Numbered from the stretch's first letter, positions 21,950 through 33,545 are shown. The stretch is DNA of 64,000 nt from Gongronella butleri (GCA_025201375.1 JAIWZP010000055.1:123599-187598); one strand, 5' to 3'. Made by a program: numbers and translations. The notes: generated by a model from the sequence alone, not told the origin.

Positions 21950-24111
21950 TCAGGAAATGATGCATGATTTCTTTTTCAACAAGGGAGGTGTCGGCTTGGC
22001 AGCCGTATTGGATGCAGGGGATGCGCCATTGGACGCCGCGGGGGTGCTCGACGCCGTCGATCCCGCATCTGCTCGTTGTCCTCGCTGCTGTCGCTGTCTT
22101 TGCTGCTGTTGTCGCTCCTCTTCTTCTTGAATGGACACGGCCAACGCATAACTTTACGGGAAAAAAAGAAAAAAAAAGGGGGGGGAATTGAGTGTCAACC
22201 ACCTCTTTTTCGTCGGATTCCATTTCATCCAATTCCTTTTTTAAAGCTTCTTACTCAAGGTCAGTCATCTTTGGATCGTGACCAAAGGGTGGTTGACGTG
22301 TGCCGGGCGGCAAAAAGTAGCTGTCGACGAACTCTGAGGTGCCTTGATCAATGTCACCCAAAGTTTCCCAGATGATATTCTCTTCACGAACCAGGCCAGA
22401 GTCTGTCACCAAAATGTAAAGCCGATCCGATTCAGGATGCTTGTACAACGTCGAAAACTTGAACAAAACAGGCAAAGTGCCAAATTTGAGTCCCCTTTTT
22501 TTTCTTTTCTTTTTTGCCAAATCATTCGCTTACGTGATTGTTGCGAAACAGCACGCACAGATTGCCGTTGCGCAGGCTGTCCGTCAGCAATTCAATCCCG
22601 TAATAAGTAAGCTGTGTTGCCGTGTCTTGCAAAAAAGTCGATGCCACCAAACCTTTGGATATAAAAAAAACATCAGCATGAGCAAATGGAAACGCGTGAA
22701 TTGAACAGGCCAATTCCTTTTTTTTTTTTACCGTCGTGAATGGCAATGTCGTTGGCCTCACGCTTCTCTTGGCTGCTGTCCAAGCTGCCAGAGTCGTCGC
22801 TAATCTCATTCCCGCGCACAACGCATTCTACAACACCATTATACGATTTGCATTGCTTGACCACCACACGGTGTGTTTCTTGATCCTTTGAAAATGAAAA
22901 AAGAGAGGAGTTAAGAACGCGTCGCGACATGTCATCACGCGCATTGGGTGGGGTGTGTGTGATAAAATTGGTACAATTCTTACCTGGGGGTCCACAATCC
23001 ACCCATGGACAATGTCAACATCAAAGAGATCAAAGAGAGCAAGTTCCGATGTAGGTTCAAAGTCGCGGATCGAGCCAAATTGCACATTGACATCTACAAA
23101 AGGGTGTGACAATGGTTATTTTCTCGTGTTTTTTCCCTTTTTTTCTTGGGGTTTACCTAGGCCCGATTGGAGGCGTGGTAGCAAGGTCAATGCCGAATCA
23201 AGGTTGTGTCGATAGGTGAGTAGGTATTCGGCCGTGGCCTGGCGTGTGGGCACGTCACGAGTGTCTGTTGTTGTGTTGTTGGCGGGTGGATTGTCTTTTG
23301 CGTCGACATCTTCTATTTCGGTGGGGCTAGATGCCGTGGTCGCGTGCTGCTGCTGCGGCTGATCTTGGCCCGAAGAGGGCGCCTTGGCATCTGGTGCGTG
23401 TGTCAATAGGTAATCGCCGAGCAATTCCATCAAATAATCAAATGTGACGGACGGACGATCAAATGGCCTGATTTCTATGTCGCCGCGAATAAATAAAATG
23501 TTGCAGATGCAAATCAGGGGGCATGGGCCGTTCTCTAAATAAAAAAAAGTCGCGTCAGAAAGGACGGGCGGGGCCGATTGAAGCGAAAAAAAAAGTACCA
23601 TTTTGCGTGATAATGCGCACAGCACGAACTGTTTTGAGCTCGGGATCCAACCATTGCATTGTTTTGACGAGGTATTCTTGCGCAGGCTGCTGCACCGGTG
23701 CTTGGGGCTGTTCTTGCTCTTGTGCCCTTGTTTCTTCTTGCTGTTGCGCTTCTTCTTGCTCGCCGGCTTCTTCTTGCTGCTGCGCCGGCACCTGGTCTTG
23801 CTCTCTGCGCGGTCCTTGCTCCTGCGTTTCTTCTTGTGGAGGCGATGTGTCTGTCGTGCCGACCGTGGCTGCAAGAATGGGACTTTGCGACTCGCTTTCG
23901 GGCAGCTTCAAAGAAGAGGCTTCCAAAGCACAGGTCAGCGACTCGACACGGTCCTTTGGCGGGCTGGCTTCCTTGGGATGGTGCGGCGAGTGGCCTAGAG
24001 TGTCAGTTTCTTCTGCGTGGTCTACTCGTAAATAGAAAACGAGTAAAAAAGAAAAAAACAGAGCGTGAGCGCAGATAAACACACAATAGACGCCGTACCT
24101 GGCGTTGCCAT
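21950..24111 (-). CDS. MINDY-family deubiquitinase
   Basis: Cysteine protease family that trims Lys48-linked ubiquitin chains. Eight exons in phase: 24099-24111, 23599-24021, 23157-23534, 22984-23093, 22732-22885, 22534-22652, 22255-22457 and 21950-22151, giving 533 residues. Residues 1-130 are Glu/Gln/Pro-rich low complexity. The catalytic core begins ITQNENGPCPLICICNILF with the oxyanion Gln and nucleophile Cys, and the catalytic His is in VHGWIVDPQ; the FRNNH motif is present. The C-terminus has DYALAVSIQEEEE, which fits a MIU ubiquitin-binding helix, and the final residues CIIS form a CaaX box. The last intron joins CTTGA at 22255 to TTATGCG at 22151; without it the frame stops at once after MTDLE. 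Start spacing suggests a shared divergent promoter with the Yop1 gene. Confidence 0.92.
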
Positions 24112-24437
24112 GGAAGGAGCAAAGGTGAGTGTACGTGTGGGAGAGGGAAACGAGGCACAGAGGAGGGAAGAAAAGGAAAGAAAGGGGGAGCGGAGTCTGT
24201 TACGCCCTTTTTTACCACGCGTGAAAGCTGGACCTCCGCACAAAACAGCCCAAAAAGCTTGTTTCAAGGGGTCACAAGAAAGAGACGCTATCGGCTGCCA
24301 CGACGGGACAGCCAGACTCTGTCTTTTTATGTGCATGACGTAAAGTCAAAAGTTTTTTTTTTTTTTTTTGAACAACATGCGAAAAACGCGCCCAAAAATC
24401 GCGTCTTTGAGCAATGCCTCGCTCAAACATTCATGGC

Positions 24438-24451
24438 GTCACCTAGGTGAC
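24438..24451. promoter_or_regulatory. Perfect 14-base palindrome in divergent promoter
   Basis: GTCACCTAGGTGAC reads the same on both strands. It lies in the 566-base gap between the MINDY start (24111, minus) and the Yop1 start (24678, plus). It looks like a site for a dimeric DNA-binding protein; the factor is not known. Confidence 0.45.
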
Positions 24452-24677
24452 ACGGACCTTCATTCTTTTTTTTCGGCTTAGTGCCCTTTTGGAAGTTAGA
24501 ATTGCATCACCTTGGGCTGCTTTTCGTGTGTATGTGTTGTGTTGCAAGCCAATGGGGGTGCACAGTCACCTGATAGCCCTTGTGCGTATTCAAAAAAGAG
24601 GGGATGGCCACCTCACTTGGCAAGCTTTCGCTATTTTCTTTTCATTTATCCTCTTAATTCTCTGTTTTTTTTTTATC

Positions 24678-25476
24678 ATGGAATCTCTCGCCACCAAGGC
24701 CCAGAATTTCGAGCGCAGCTGGGATCGCCACCTGAGCAAGTACGCGTCCATGCGCTCCATGGAGCAAAGCACACGCATCCCAAAGGTGTACATTGCCCTT
24801 TTCTTTGCCACGTTTGTCTTTATTCTTCTCTTTTTCAACATCGCCGGCAGACTCATCACCAACCTGATTGCGTGGATATATCCAGGTAAGAGAAAATCAC
24901 GCTTCCAGCGCGCCGTTGCATCTTTAAGGGCACTGATGGCATGAATTCCTTTTCTTTTTCTATGTTTACGCGCCACCAGCGGTTGAATCGGTAAAAACAT
25001 TCGCCTCTCGTGCCGCACACTCGCTCAACTTCTTATTTTTTATTGTTAGTTGAAAGCGATTGACTCGTCAGATCACAGCAAACGCCAGCAATGGTTCAGC
25101 TATTGGGTGATTCTCGGTCTGCTACACTCGATTGAGTATTTTGAGGACACACTCGTGTATTGGCTGCAATTTTACTTTTTGTTCAAGGCCGTGTTCCTCT
25201 TGTACTTGATGCTGCCCTCGTTCAAGGTAAAAAAGAACGATGAAAAAACGAGAGAAAAAGTTAAAAAAAAAAACGCGTCGTTCTAAATTTCAACCGATTT
25301 TTTTTTCGCGTTTGCAGGGTGCATCGCTTATCCACACACGCATCATCAAGCCAAACATGGATATTATCACGCCCAAGAAGGCTTCGTCGCCCAAATTGAA
25401 ATTGCCTCTCTCGCCCACGTCGCCAAAGGACAAGGAAAAGGATGCATCCGAGCCCTCATCGTCCAAATCCAAGTGA
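24678..25476 (+). CDS. YOP1: Yop1/REEP (DP1/HVA22) ER-shaping membrane protein
   Basis: Curves and tubulates ER membrane together with reticulons. Exons 24678-24885, 24980-24990, 25050-25226 and 25318-25476 give 184 residues. Exon 2 is a micro-exon of 11 bases that encodes the AVES junction between WIYP and LKAIDSS; without it the frame is lost. The TB2/DP1/HVA22 core runs from about residue 35 to 130, with hydrophobic hairpins VYIALFFATFVFILLFF and WFSYWVILGLLHSIEYF, the latter matching the family signature YWVV.A.....E. The C-terminal 50 residues are Lys/Ser/Pro-rich. Length matches yeast Yop1 (about 180). The start is the first ATG after a long T tract. Confidence 0.93.
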
Positions 25477-25920
25477 ATGGCTCGTTTTGACGACGCTTCC
25501 CACCCTTTTTTTTTTTTTTTTGTCACCCCTGTTGCCACGCGACCATAGCTTATCTGTATCTGTTTAATCGAATAAATTCACTCTACGTGTCTCTTGACCT
25601 CATACCCGCGCGTAATTGCCTGGCCCTGCTGCCCCTGTCACGCGATCATGCCACTCTTCTATTTTACGCTGCCGATTCACGTGTCTTGATTGATCAATGG
25701 CTGTCAATATCCAGAATTCCGAGTGTTTTTCATACTTTTTTTTAATTTTTTTTCTTTGACGAGCGCGTACAACGGGGAGGGGGGCTAAAATCAAAGAAAA
25801 TGGGAAGAAACGGGCGAAAAAATACAAAGCGTCAGCGTAAAGCGGTGTGAAATCGAGGCATGGTTGCGCAAGCGAGACATGGTGCGGCGAATGGAGCGCG
25901 AAAAGCACGTCAGTAAGCGT
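25477..25920. other. Convergent spacer between YOP1 and OST4
   Basis: Holds the 3' flanks of both genes, with a T run at about 25506 and an AATAAA word at 25571 after the YOP1 stop. No gene recognised. Confidence 0.4.
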
Positions 25921-26052
25921 CTATCGCAGCGCGGCGCCGTTCTTTTTGGGGCTTTTGTCGTTGACGGCAATAAAGTGATAGAAAATGATCAGCATCATGG
26001 TGATGACACCCAGCGAATTGGCAATGAACGTCAGTTGCGTGTCTGTGATCAT
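25921..26052 (-). CDS. OST4: Oligosaccharyltransferase subunit OST4
   Basis: A mini-protein of 43 residues and a subunit of the ER oligosaccharyltransferase, where it holds Ost3/Ost6 to Stt3. It starts MITDTQLTFIANSLGVITM, then MLIIFYHFIAV, then a short hydrophilic tail with KSPKKNG. This matches the family form MI[ST]D.QL...A...G...M.LI..YH, with a single membrane helix and the YH at its end. Yeast Ost4 has 36 residues. The single coding exon lies directly after a possible acceptor (AAATAG), so a 5' untranslated intron is likely. The gene is easy to miss because of its size. Confidence 0.9.
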   Translation of the reverse strand: MITDTQLTFIANSLGVITMMLIIFYHFIAVNDKSPKKNGAALR

Positions 26053-26589
26053 GTTGTGCAGCCTCTATTTATGAAGAAAAAGAAAAAAACATGAGAATTG
26101 GCAGTGTTAACGCGCTGGGCTCGATTTACGAGGAAGGGGGGTATCTCTTGGTCAACAGAGGGAAGCAGCAAGGAACAGAAGAGACGAGCAAAGGGCGTCG
26201 AAATGGTGTTTCTTGGCTTTATCGGCGTTTCAGTCGCTGATTGGCCCCACAAATCGGGATTTTAATGGATATTGTTGCCCAAAAGTGCGTCTGTTATTAC
26301 TGTACCTGCCTGCGCCAAGCGTCAAGATGGGAACTGTATTGAATCCTTGCAATGATAAATGAGGAATCACTGGTCCGAATTGACTGTTTACATGCGAAAA
26401 ATCTCGAATTGGTGATTTTTGGCATTTTGGTCCATGATTTCCTTTAATTGTAGGTCTGCTGCAGAGAGTGTTCCATTCACTGCAAATGTGCTGGACTTTC
26501 CACTGATCGCTTGTTGTGCAGTAAAAATTATTTTTTGAGTAAACCGCGATTCAAGCGATTTTTGAGTGTTTGGGTCGCTTTTCGAATTG
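26053..26589. other. Spacer between OST4 and repeat B
   Basis: OST4 promoter side followed by AT-rich DNA. One TACTGTA word lies near 26298. No gene recognised. Confidence 0.35.
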
Positions 26590-27700
26590 ATTTATAACCG
26601 TCAATGAGCTCAAAAGCATTCTGCATCTGATTCCAGCGTGTCTCGTTCAAATGAGCCCACTCACGCGGCATCGCGATCCCTAGGTGGCGTGCGACCATGG
26701 ATTTCAAAAATCATGGATTTTCCAAGGGGTACAGTCAAGGATTTGAAAATGGCCGACTTTAGGTCCTCAGATCGCCACGCCCTTCAAGTATAGGATAAAC
26801 ACACAACGTTCACCGGCGAAAACACAATAAAACACAGAGGCCCATTGAGTGGGTTCCGCGTAAAATCAGTTTTGGGCCAGATTTTCGACACAAGGCTAAC
26901 TCGACGAAAATTGGTCACAGAGCTGCAAAATGCAGACCACGAGAAAGAGCATGGTCTGCTGCGTATGTAGATATCAATGATCATTGCAAAAAGCGAGTTC
27001 CAGGCAGAATTGACGCGAGCAGCCCGTTAGCAGGTCAACTTTGACGCGTGATAACGCGAGTCAGACGTCGAATTACACGCGTCTGTTACTCATCAAGTTT
27101 ACGCATTTGGAGCGTCTCTTCTCGGGGACGCGTTCAAAAGTGGCATAATAGCGCGTTTTTCCGGCGCGATTCGCGTGCAAAGTTTAAATTAAAATTGCTG
27201 ATTGCTCGTGAACCAGCTGACGGACCGCACTCGCTTTTTGCATTTTTCGCCGTTTCTCTATGTGATATTCCTTGTGTGCAAGTTTGAAAGAATTCTGGGG
27301 ATCTGATTTTTCAATTTTGGTTTTGGCACCTCGCCAAGGCTGAATTTTGATTTGCATGCGGTGCGCTTCAGCGCTCAGTGCCATCCTAAACTTGTATCTC
27401 GCTAGGTATTTCTAGCTTGCTTTTTCACGCTGTGATGCTCGCCGAGGCTTTACAATGTCTGGTTTGGCGAATTTCACCAAATTTGCTTCATATGTCATTT
27501 TTCTATCATCTTTCGCCCAATGACAGCCATTGACATCTCAAACTTGACATCCTAGCTTTCAACTGTCCAAGATGACCATGATCCAAATTTGAGGGAGATT
27601 GAATCACTGTAACGCCAGCAATCACGAATTTTGTGCGATTTGACATTTTGGCGCTGCTTTGTTCACCATTGCTTGAGCAAAGGCGCGAACACACGCATTG
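26590..27700 (+). repeat. Dispersed repeat family B, copy 1
   Basis: Degenerate match, in the same orientation, to about 53700-55130. Shared landmarks in order are TTTTCCAAGGGG..CAGTC followed by GGTCCTCGGATTGCCA-like words, CCATTG..TGG near 26845, CTGTT-CTCATCA near 27082, GGACGCGTT near 27127, TTGTGTGCAAGTTTG followed by ATTCTGGGGATCTGATTTT near 27270-27310, and CTGTAAC-CCAG near 27608. Similarity is patchy, with many indels, so it is an old copy. No intact coding frame is shared. Confidence 0.65.
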
Positions 27701-27907
27701 TCTCGATTTTGTGCCACGACTATTTGCGTGTTGCATGACAAAGAAAGGATATCTATTGCGTGGAAAGTCGAGATTCACGCCCATTAAAAAGGATTTTACT
27801 GATTTTTATCGTGTTGTCGCACGTGTGACGCGACACGCGACCGCACGACCTTGAAAAAGAAAATTTGTGGCATAAAAATAACGTTTTATTTTTATTTTTA
27901 TTTTATT

Positions 27908-28968
27908 TTATTTCAGCATTTCCAGCGGGGGTGGGAAGCTCATGCCTACGGTGTCTGGCCTGCGCCTGCAATGGGTATGCTGGATGTGATATTTCAGACC
28001 GTTCAAATTTTTGTACCGCTTTTTGCAGGTGCCCAGCAAGCACGTGTACGGCCGCGACGCCATGTCGTCAAGGTCATCTTGCTCCTTTTCGTGGCAATGC
28101 CCATGGGCGCGATGATACTTTAGCCCATTGGCATTCTTGTATGCCTTGCTGCAACCTTCCACAGTGCAGCGATAGGGACGGTGCGTGTCATCGTCTATAA
28201 AAAAAGGGGTGTAAGGATACAAAAATCGCTGGTTTTTTCTTTTTTTTCTTTTTATTTTTTTTACCTGAAACTTCATGATCGTGGTCGCGTATCCATTGCT
28301 GTGCCTGTTCCATCCATTCTTTGATTTTCTCGTAGCCATATTCTTCTGGCGCTTCCACTGGGGCGTGGAATTGCTGCGGCGGCGGGCGCATGACGGGCGG
28401 TTTGCGCTGGACATGGATGTTTTCGAGCATGTTGAGGTCGGCGCTTGTGATATGCTTCGGGATAAATGGCGACGGGATGCGGACGAGCCCCGCAGGGGTG
28501 TCTGGCGTCCGGAGCACGTCGTCGTCATCATCGTCCAAATCCATGTCGTCGTCGTCGTCGTCAATATTGACAATGCAATCCTCCTGATCCTCGTGATCGC
28601 TGCTGCCGGCCGAATCATTAAACATGTCGTCATCCGGCTGCGTGTTGGCGTGGCACGACTCTTCGTGCTCCAACAAATCGTGCAGGCTATTCCAATACTG
28701 ATCACAGCAAATGAAATCGTGACAAAACACATTTTCCAGGTTTTGACGGCGGTCAAAGCTGCCGTACGATGCGTGCAGTTCCTCCTGTCGAAGCGCCTTG
28801 AGACGGCCAGGGCTGTGAATGAAAAGGAGTTGGAAAAAAGAGGCGTAAAGAAATAAAAGTCAGCTGCGGCAATCTTCTACCATATCATTTTTCATAAACA
28901 ATGGCTCCTTACATGTCCACTTTGAACGTGGAGCAGGTCTTCCATGTATCCAGATCTAGGTCACTCAT
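27908..28968 (-). CDS. SFP1-like C2H2 zinc-finger protein
   Basis: Nuclear regulator of the Sfp1/JAZF1 type, which in yeast controls ribosome biogenesis genes. Exons 28913-28968, 28265-28812 and 27908-28194 read in phase to give 296 residues. Residues 30-80 carry a degenerate N-terminal finger (CHDFICCDQYWNSLHDLLEH and a following H). An acidic run of Asp residues spans about 95-125. The C-terminal pair of fingers is strongly conserved: RPYRCTVEGCSKAYKNANG with LKYHRAHGHC, and RPYTCLLGTCKKRYKNLNG with LKYHIQHTHC. The first exon was chosen because its ATG and donor give the phase needed by exon 2; a shorter start near 28887 is possible. Confidence 0.88.
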
Positions 28969-29560
28969 CGTTGATGACAGTATAAAAGCAATTGAGCTTG
29001 TGCGGGATGGAAAGAAAGAAAAGAGAAAGAAAAAGGAAAAGAAAAAAGAAGCGAGCTGCCTTAATTGTAATGTCTCTGGTGGCAAAACCCCGTGTCATTG
29101 ACCGGGTTTTTGTCCACAGCCCCTCGTTCCCCGATTTCAGGGTATCTGCTTTTTACAATTGTGGGGTTCGACTGACACACAGTCCAATCACCATTGTAGC
29201 GGAGTGGCCCAAACCGCGTTCAGACAACGTTGCCCGCACAATTCGAGGGGAGCCGCTCCATCCCATCCTGAAATCCATGCAAACAGCATCGAGAAACGCT
29301 TTCCCGCGGGAGATGGCAAACAACAACGATGGAAAAAGGAGAGCCGCAGAAATGCAAAACAAAAAGAAAAAAAGGCTGCGGCAGGCTCTGATTCTGATGC
29401 AACATCAAGGAATTGGCATGCACACAAAGGACATTCCAACAACAAAAACCCTATTTTTATCTGCCTCATTTTTTATCATTATTTTATTTTGCTCCAATAG
29501 CCATGATCCATCAATTGCAAGGGGGGCCGTGTGTGTGGGTTTGTGCCTGGGCAATTTTTT
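28969..29560. other. Spacer between SFP1-like gene and GAD
   Basis: Promoter side of the SFP1-like gene and 3' flank of GAD. It holds a purine-rich AAAGAAAAAG tract at about 29010-29050. Plus-strand open frames exist but are Lys-rich and show no domain. Confidence 0.35.
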
Positions 29561-32469
29561 TTAACAGATGCCAGGCGCAGTCTTGAGATCCAAGCTTTGC
29601 TTTTCGCCATCAGCGTTGAGCACATGGCCATCTTCCGGCATAACATACTTGGACGGGTTCTTGTGCAACGAGCTGTGCGAGTGCTCATCCTTGACAGCAC
29701 TGGAAAAATAAAAAATGAAAAACACAAAAAAAAGGTGAACTTCACGTGCGCTAAATGGGTGTTTTTTTTGTGAAAATTTACCGGTGGGCCTCGACAGCCT
29801 TGGCATCCAAAAGGTCCAATGCCTTGAGAGCGGCCACCATGTCGCGCAACAAGAGCTCACAGCGCGAGCGCGAGAAATCCTCGCGCACAACCACGCGCAG
29901 AAGCTTCTTGTGCTCCAAGTTGGCCGCCATCGTGTATGCTGGCACGATCCAGCCACGCTCGCGCAGCTTGGCGGCAAAATCAAACTACAATTCCATAAAA
30001 AAGTGAAAAAGGACCAAAAATGAGCCATTGTCAAAATCTCCATGGATGAAACAAACGTACCTCATCATAATGCTGATCGCCCTTCAACGTAAAGGCCACG
30101 AGCGGAAGACCCTGGCCATTGCCAGCGCTCAGGATCTCAAAGCGGCCTGTGGCGCGCAAGCATTCGGCCAAATGGTCGGCGGTGCGTGTCAAATTCGTCA
30201 TGATCTTGGTGAATCCGCTGCGACCCATGCGGATCAGCACGTAATACTGCGCAATCACGTGTGCGGCACCTATGGGCGTAAAAAAAAACATGCGTCAGCA
30301 CGCTTTGATTTCGCTTTCAATTGCTTGAATTGATCGTACCCTTGCTAAAGTTAAGAGTGAACGACGATTGTTCGCTGCCGAGGTAATTGATGTTGAAGAT
30401 CAAGTCCTTGGGCAGGTATTCGGGGCTACGCCAGATACCCCAGCCAATGCCAGCATCTATTTAGAAAAGCCTGTCAATCTCAATGCTGTCGAAATTTGTG
30501 ATTTTTTGATCAGTTGTCAGGGTTTCCAGCTTTCTTACACGTCAAACCATACTTGTGGCCGGACACCTAGGGTGGAAAAACGGAAAAAAGATCGCGTAAA
30601 TATCAAGTGAGGCATTTTTAAACGATTGTTTTTTTTTTTACATTGATGGACACCACGCGCTTCAAGCGGAAGTCCCATTCCAAGTCGGGCACCACAAACG
30701 GAGCAACAAAACCGCCACTGTAACAAGCAAACAAAAAAAAAAAAAAAAAGATAAAAAAGTGAGACTCAGCGAACGTCTTTTCTTTTCTTTTCTTTTCTTT
30801 TTCTTTTTACCTGGCGGCGTCGACGTGGATGCCGACATCGTAATCGGTCTTGGCGGCACCAGCCTCCAAGAGCTCGTTGATCTTCTTCACGTCTTCGTAG
30901 TGACCGGTGTACGTCGTGCCCAAGATGGCGGCAATCTGCAGGCGCAAAAAAAAAAAAAAAACGCGTCAGAAATCGCGCCGATTACCAAGTTTAACCTTTT
31001 CTTTGTCACTTACACCAATGGTGTTCTCGTCGACGGCATCAATAGCCTGCTGAGGGTCCATGTAGAGCAAGTCTTCTGTGCAGGGCACCTCGCGACACTC
31101 GACCTCCAAATAGCTAAGGAAATAAAGTGCGATATTGAGCATAATGTTTAAAAAAACGCGTTGTCGGGCAAATTCCTACCGGCAGGCCTTGTGCCAGGCG
31201 ACTTGCATGACGCTGGAGAGCACCAGGTTGGGCTTTTCGGTGGACAGGCCCTTGGCCTTGCGCGCCAATTGCCAGCGGCGCTTCATCGCCAGCGTGGCAA
31301 GGATAATCGCCTCGCTCGAGCCAACGGTGCTGCAGCCAAGCGCCTCAGACGAGGCGTCGTGCATAGGCGCGTGGAACAGGCGCGCAATCATGTTGACACA
31401 ACGGTTCTAATGCAAAAAAATGAGTTTTTTCGCCAATTTTCGATTTTTTGACAAAACTTACGCAAATCTCGGCGCTGCTGGCGTACTATTGATTAAAAAA
31501 TTAGTTAGTTTGAGCAGTTTTAGGCTGAAAAACGCACTTCTTCATGATCTATGAAATTTTTGGTTAAGTTCTCTAAAGGAAAGAAAAAAATTACGGATAA
31601 GCACAAGTTTTTTATGCCATTGAGCCCTTTGGATGCCATATGCAGTAGTACGCACCGGCCATGAGACGCTCAGCCTCTTCTTCCATGTAGGTAGTGACAA
31701 AAGTAGCCAAGTTGAGCGCAGGATTGCCATCAAGCTATGATAAAAGGAAAAAAAGACCCAAAAGAGGCATAGAGTGAGCGCCAAATGCACAGACGTGGGT
31801 GCTTTGAATTCTCGATCTTACTGCGAGGTCGTCCTTGATCAATCGGTAGGCCACACCTGCACAAACAAACAAACAAAACAAAAAATCGGCCAGTGAGAGA
31901 CACGCACTCCCACAGACACGCTTCAAATCGCGACTTACCAGAAGGCATTTCGTTCTAAAAGCACATCCATCACATTAGAAAAAAAAAGATCAGAACACGT
32001 CCTGTTGACGCGTCGAGCGGCCCCTTTTGGTTCTTTGACGGGACCAATGGCACGGTGATGACCGGCCACATGGCCCCACGGCCCTCCAAGTCTCCTCAGC
32101 TTACTTCGGGCATATCATAGCTGCATGGCCAGAAAAGGCAAGGAAAGTAAGTGAACCCACCCATGGTTTGGCTCTCACCACTTCTTTTTTTTTTTGAAAC
32201 GCGCCGGATCCTTACCGAGGGATATCCTCCGCCACCCAGCGGGAGCCATAGACAGTCGTGTTGACTGTGTCATGATGGTAGTCACCATTGACATTGGTTT
32301 CATCGAGGCGAGCTGCCACACGCAAGAAAAAAAACGCCCATCAATCTCTCGTTCTTCTCATCAGAGCGCGCCACACGCAACTCTGGTGTCTCTTCGTTTT
32401 TGAAAACGCGCCCATTGCGCCACACCACGGCATCTTACCCTTGGAGATTGCGTTGGACAGGAAGACCAT
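29561..32469 (-). CDS. GAD1: Glutamate decarboxylase
   Basis: PLP enzyme converting glutamate to GABA in the cytosol; supports stress tolerance and the GABA shunt. Seventeen exons read in phase: 32439-32469, 32216-32312, 32105-32120, 31939-31954, 31822-31856, 31656-31734, 31538-31572, 31462-31485, 31180-31406, 31014-31113, 30811-30935, 30642-30717, 30539-30566, 30340-30456, 30061-30269, 29782-29984 and 29561-29699, giving 518 residues. Typical GAD blocks are [68 protein letters not shown] and the PLP-lysine motif [14 protein letters not shown] (about residue 292). No calmodulin-binding tail is evident. Several exons are only 16-35 bases, all near the 5' end. Confidence 0.95.
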
Positions 32470-33545
32470 TGTTTCAAAATTGAGAACAAAAACAAGTAAT
32501 TTTGCGTGAGAGTAAGAAAAACAAGAACAAGAACCACACGCGCAGCGTGACATTGCTTATTTATAGCGCCTCGTTTGTGCAAATAGAGTTTCAAAGCAAC
32601 TGGACAGAAGACTGCCGCGCTAAGCCGAATTTAGCGGGTTGTGGCACTAGCCTCCGCCGGTCCGCGACGAGGTAAGCACGCTTTTCAGGGCCAATTCCCC
32701 TAATCGAGGCAATTTGTGTGTTTTTAGTGCTTTGGGACGTCCATTTGCTGTGCTGAAAGAGTGGGTGGATGCCAAGAGAAAAGCAATATTTACGGGACCC
32801 CCTCATGAAACAAGGCGATAAACCAGACGTTTGATGCATTCCTCACACGCCGTCGCGGACACACGCACACAAACTTGGGATGGCCAAGCCAAATTGGCCT
32901 CAAGACGAACAAGGCCAAGGTGTCACCTTCCCTTTTGGCACGCCCAATTCAAACAATGGGGGCACCCGCTGCCTTTTTAGTTCGTCATCAGTGACGCCAC
33001 TACCAAATTCAGAGTAAAGAGCGAATACCAGGGGACGTGGCGGGCTTCCATCGATCTCATCCGTCGGTTCATCCGCTCATTCAAGCTCCCAACCACGAGA
33101 TTTGCCCTTGAAAACAAGAAAACCAGGGCAACAAGACATTTGATTCGCTGGCACGCTCAAAACGCACTCAATCGCACTAGATGCAAAATGGAGCGGACCA
33201 TGCATCCACTAAATTCTTGGCAAAATCTTCACACGGCCATTGGCAAGTGACAGAATTGCATCCTGTTGAGCTTAAACCGCTCATTTCGAACATGTTTTTT
33301 TTTCGTGGCACGCGACAAAGCCGATGCTGGCGCCTTTGTACGCGACCTTGTCCCACGGCCACCGAGGGATAAACAATCGCCATCATCGGCCAGGGGCGCG
33401 TCCACGCAATAAAAATAAAACTAAAATAAAAAAAGGGGGAGGCATAGGGTAGGAGGCATAATTCATCCGAGAGTTTGATTTTTTTTCTCTCTCGCTTTTG
33501 ACGTTTATTGACACAAGTGGCAAAACAATGTCTCGGGAAAAGCGT
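32470..33545. other. Spacer upstream of GAD and downstream of GLO1
   Basis: Contains the GAD promoter and GLO1 3' flank. No domain-bearing frame was seen. The stretch 32830-33010 is relatively GC-rich but shows no coding pattern I recognise. Confidence 0.35.

Noticed and set aside
22203..22235. Extra 33-base exon in the MINDY gene encoding an acidic stretch
   Set aside because: No acceptor gives the acidic frame in phase with exon 7; direct joining yields the expected MIU helix.
28992..29564. Plus-strand open frame of 190 codons
   Set aside because: Starts in a Lys-coded purine tract, has no domain, and overlaps the 3' flank of GAD.
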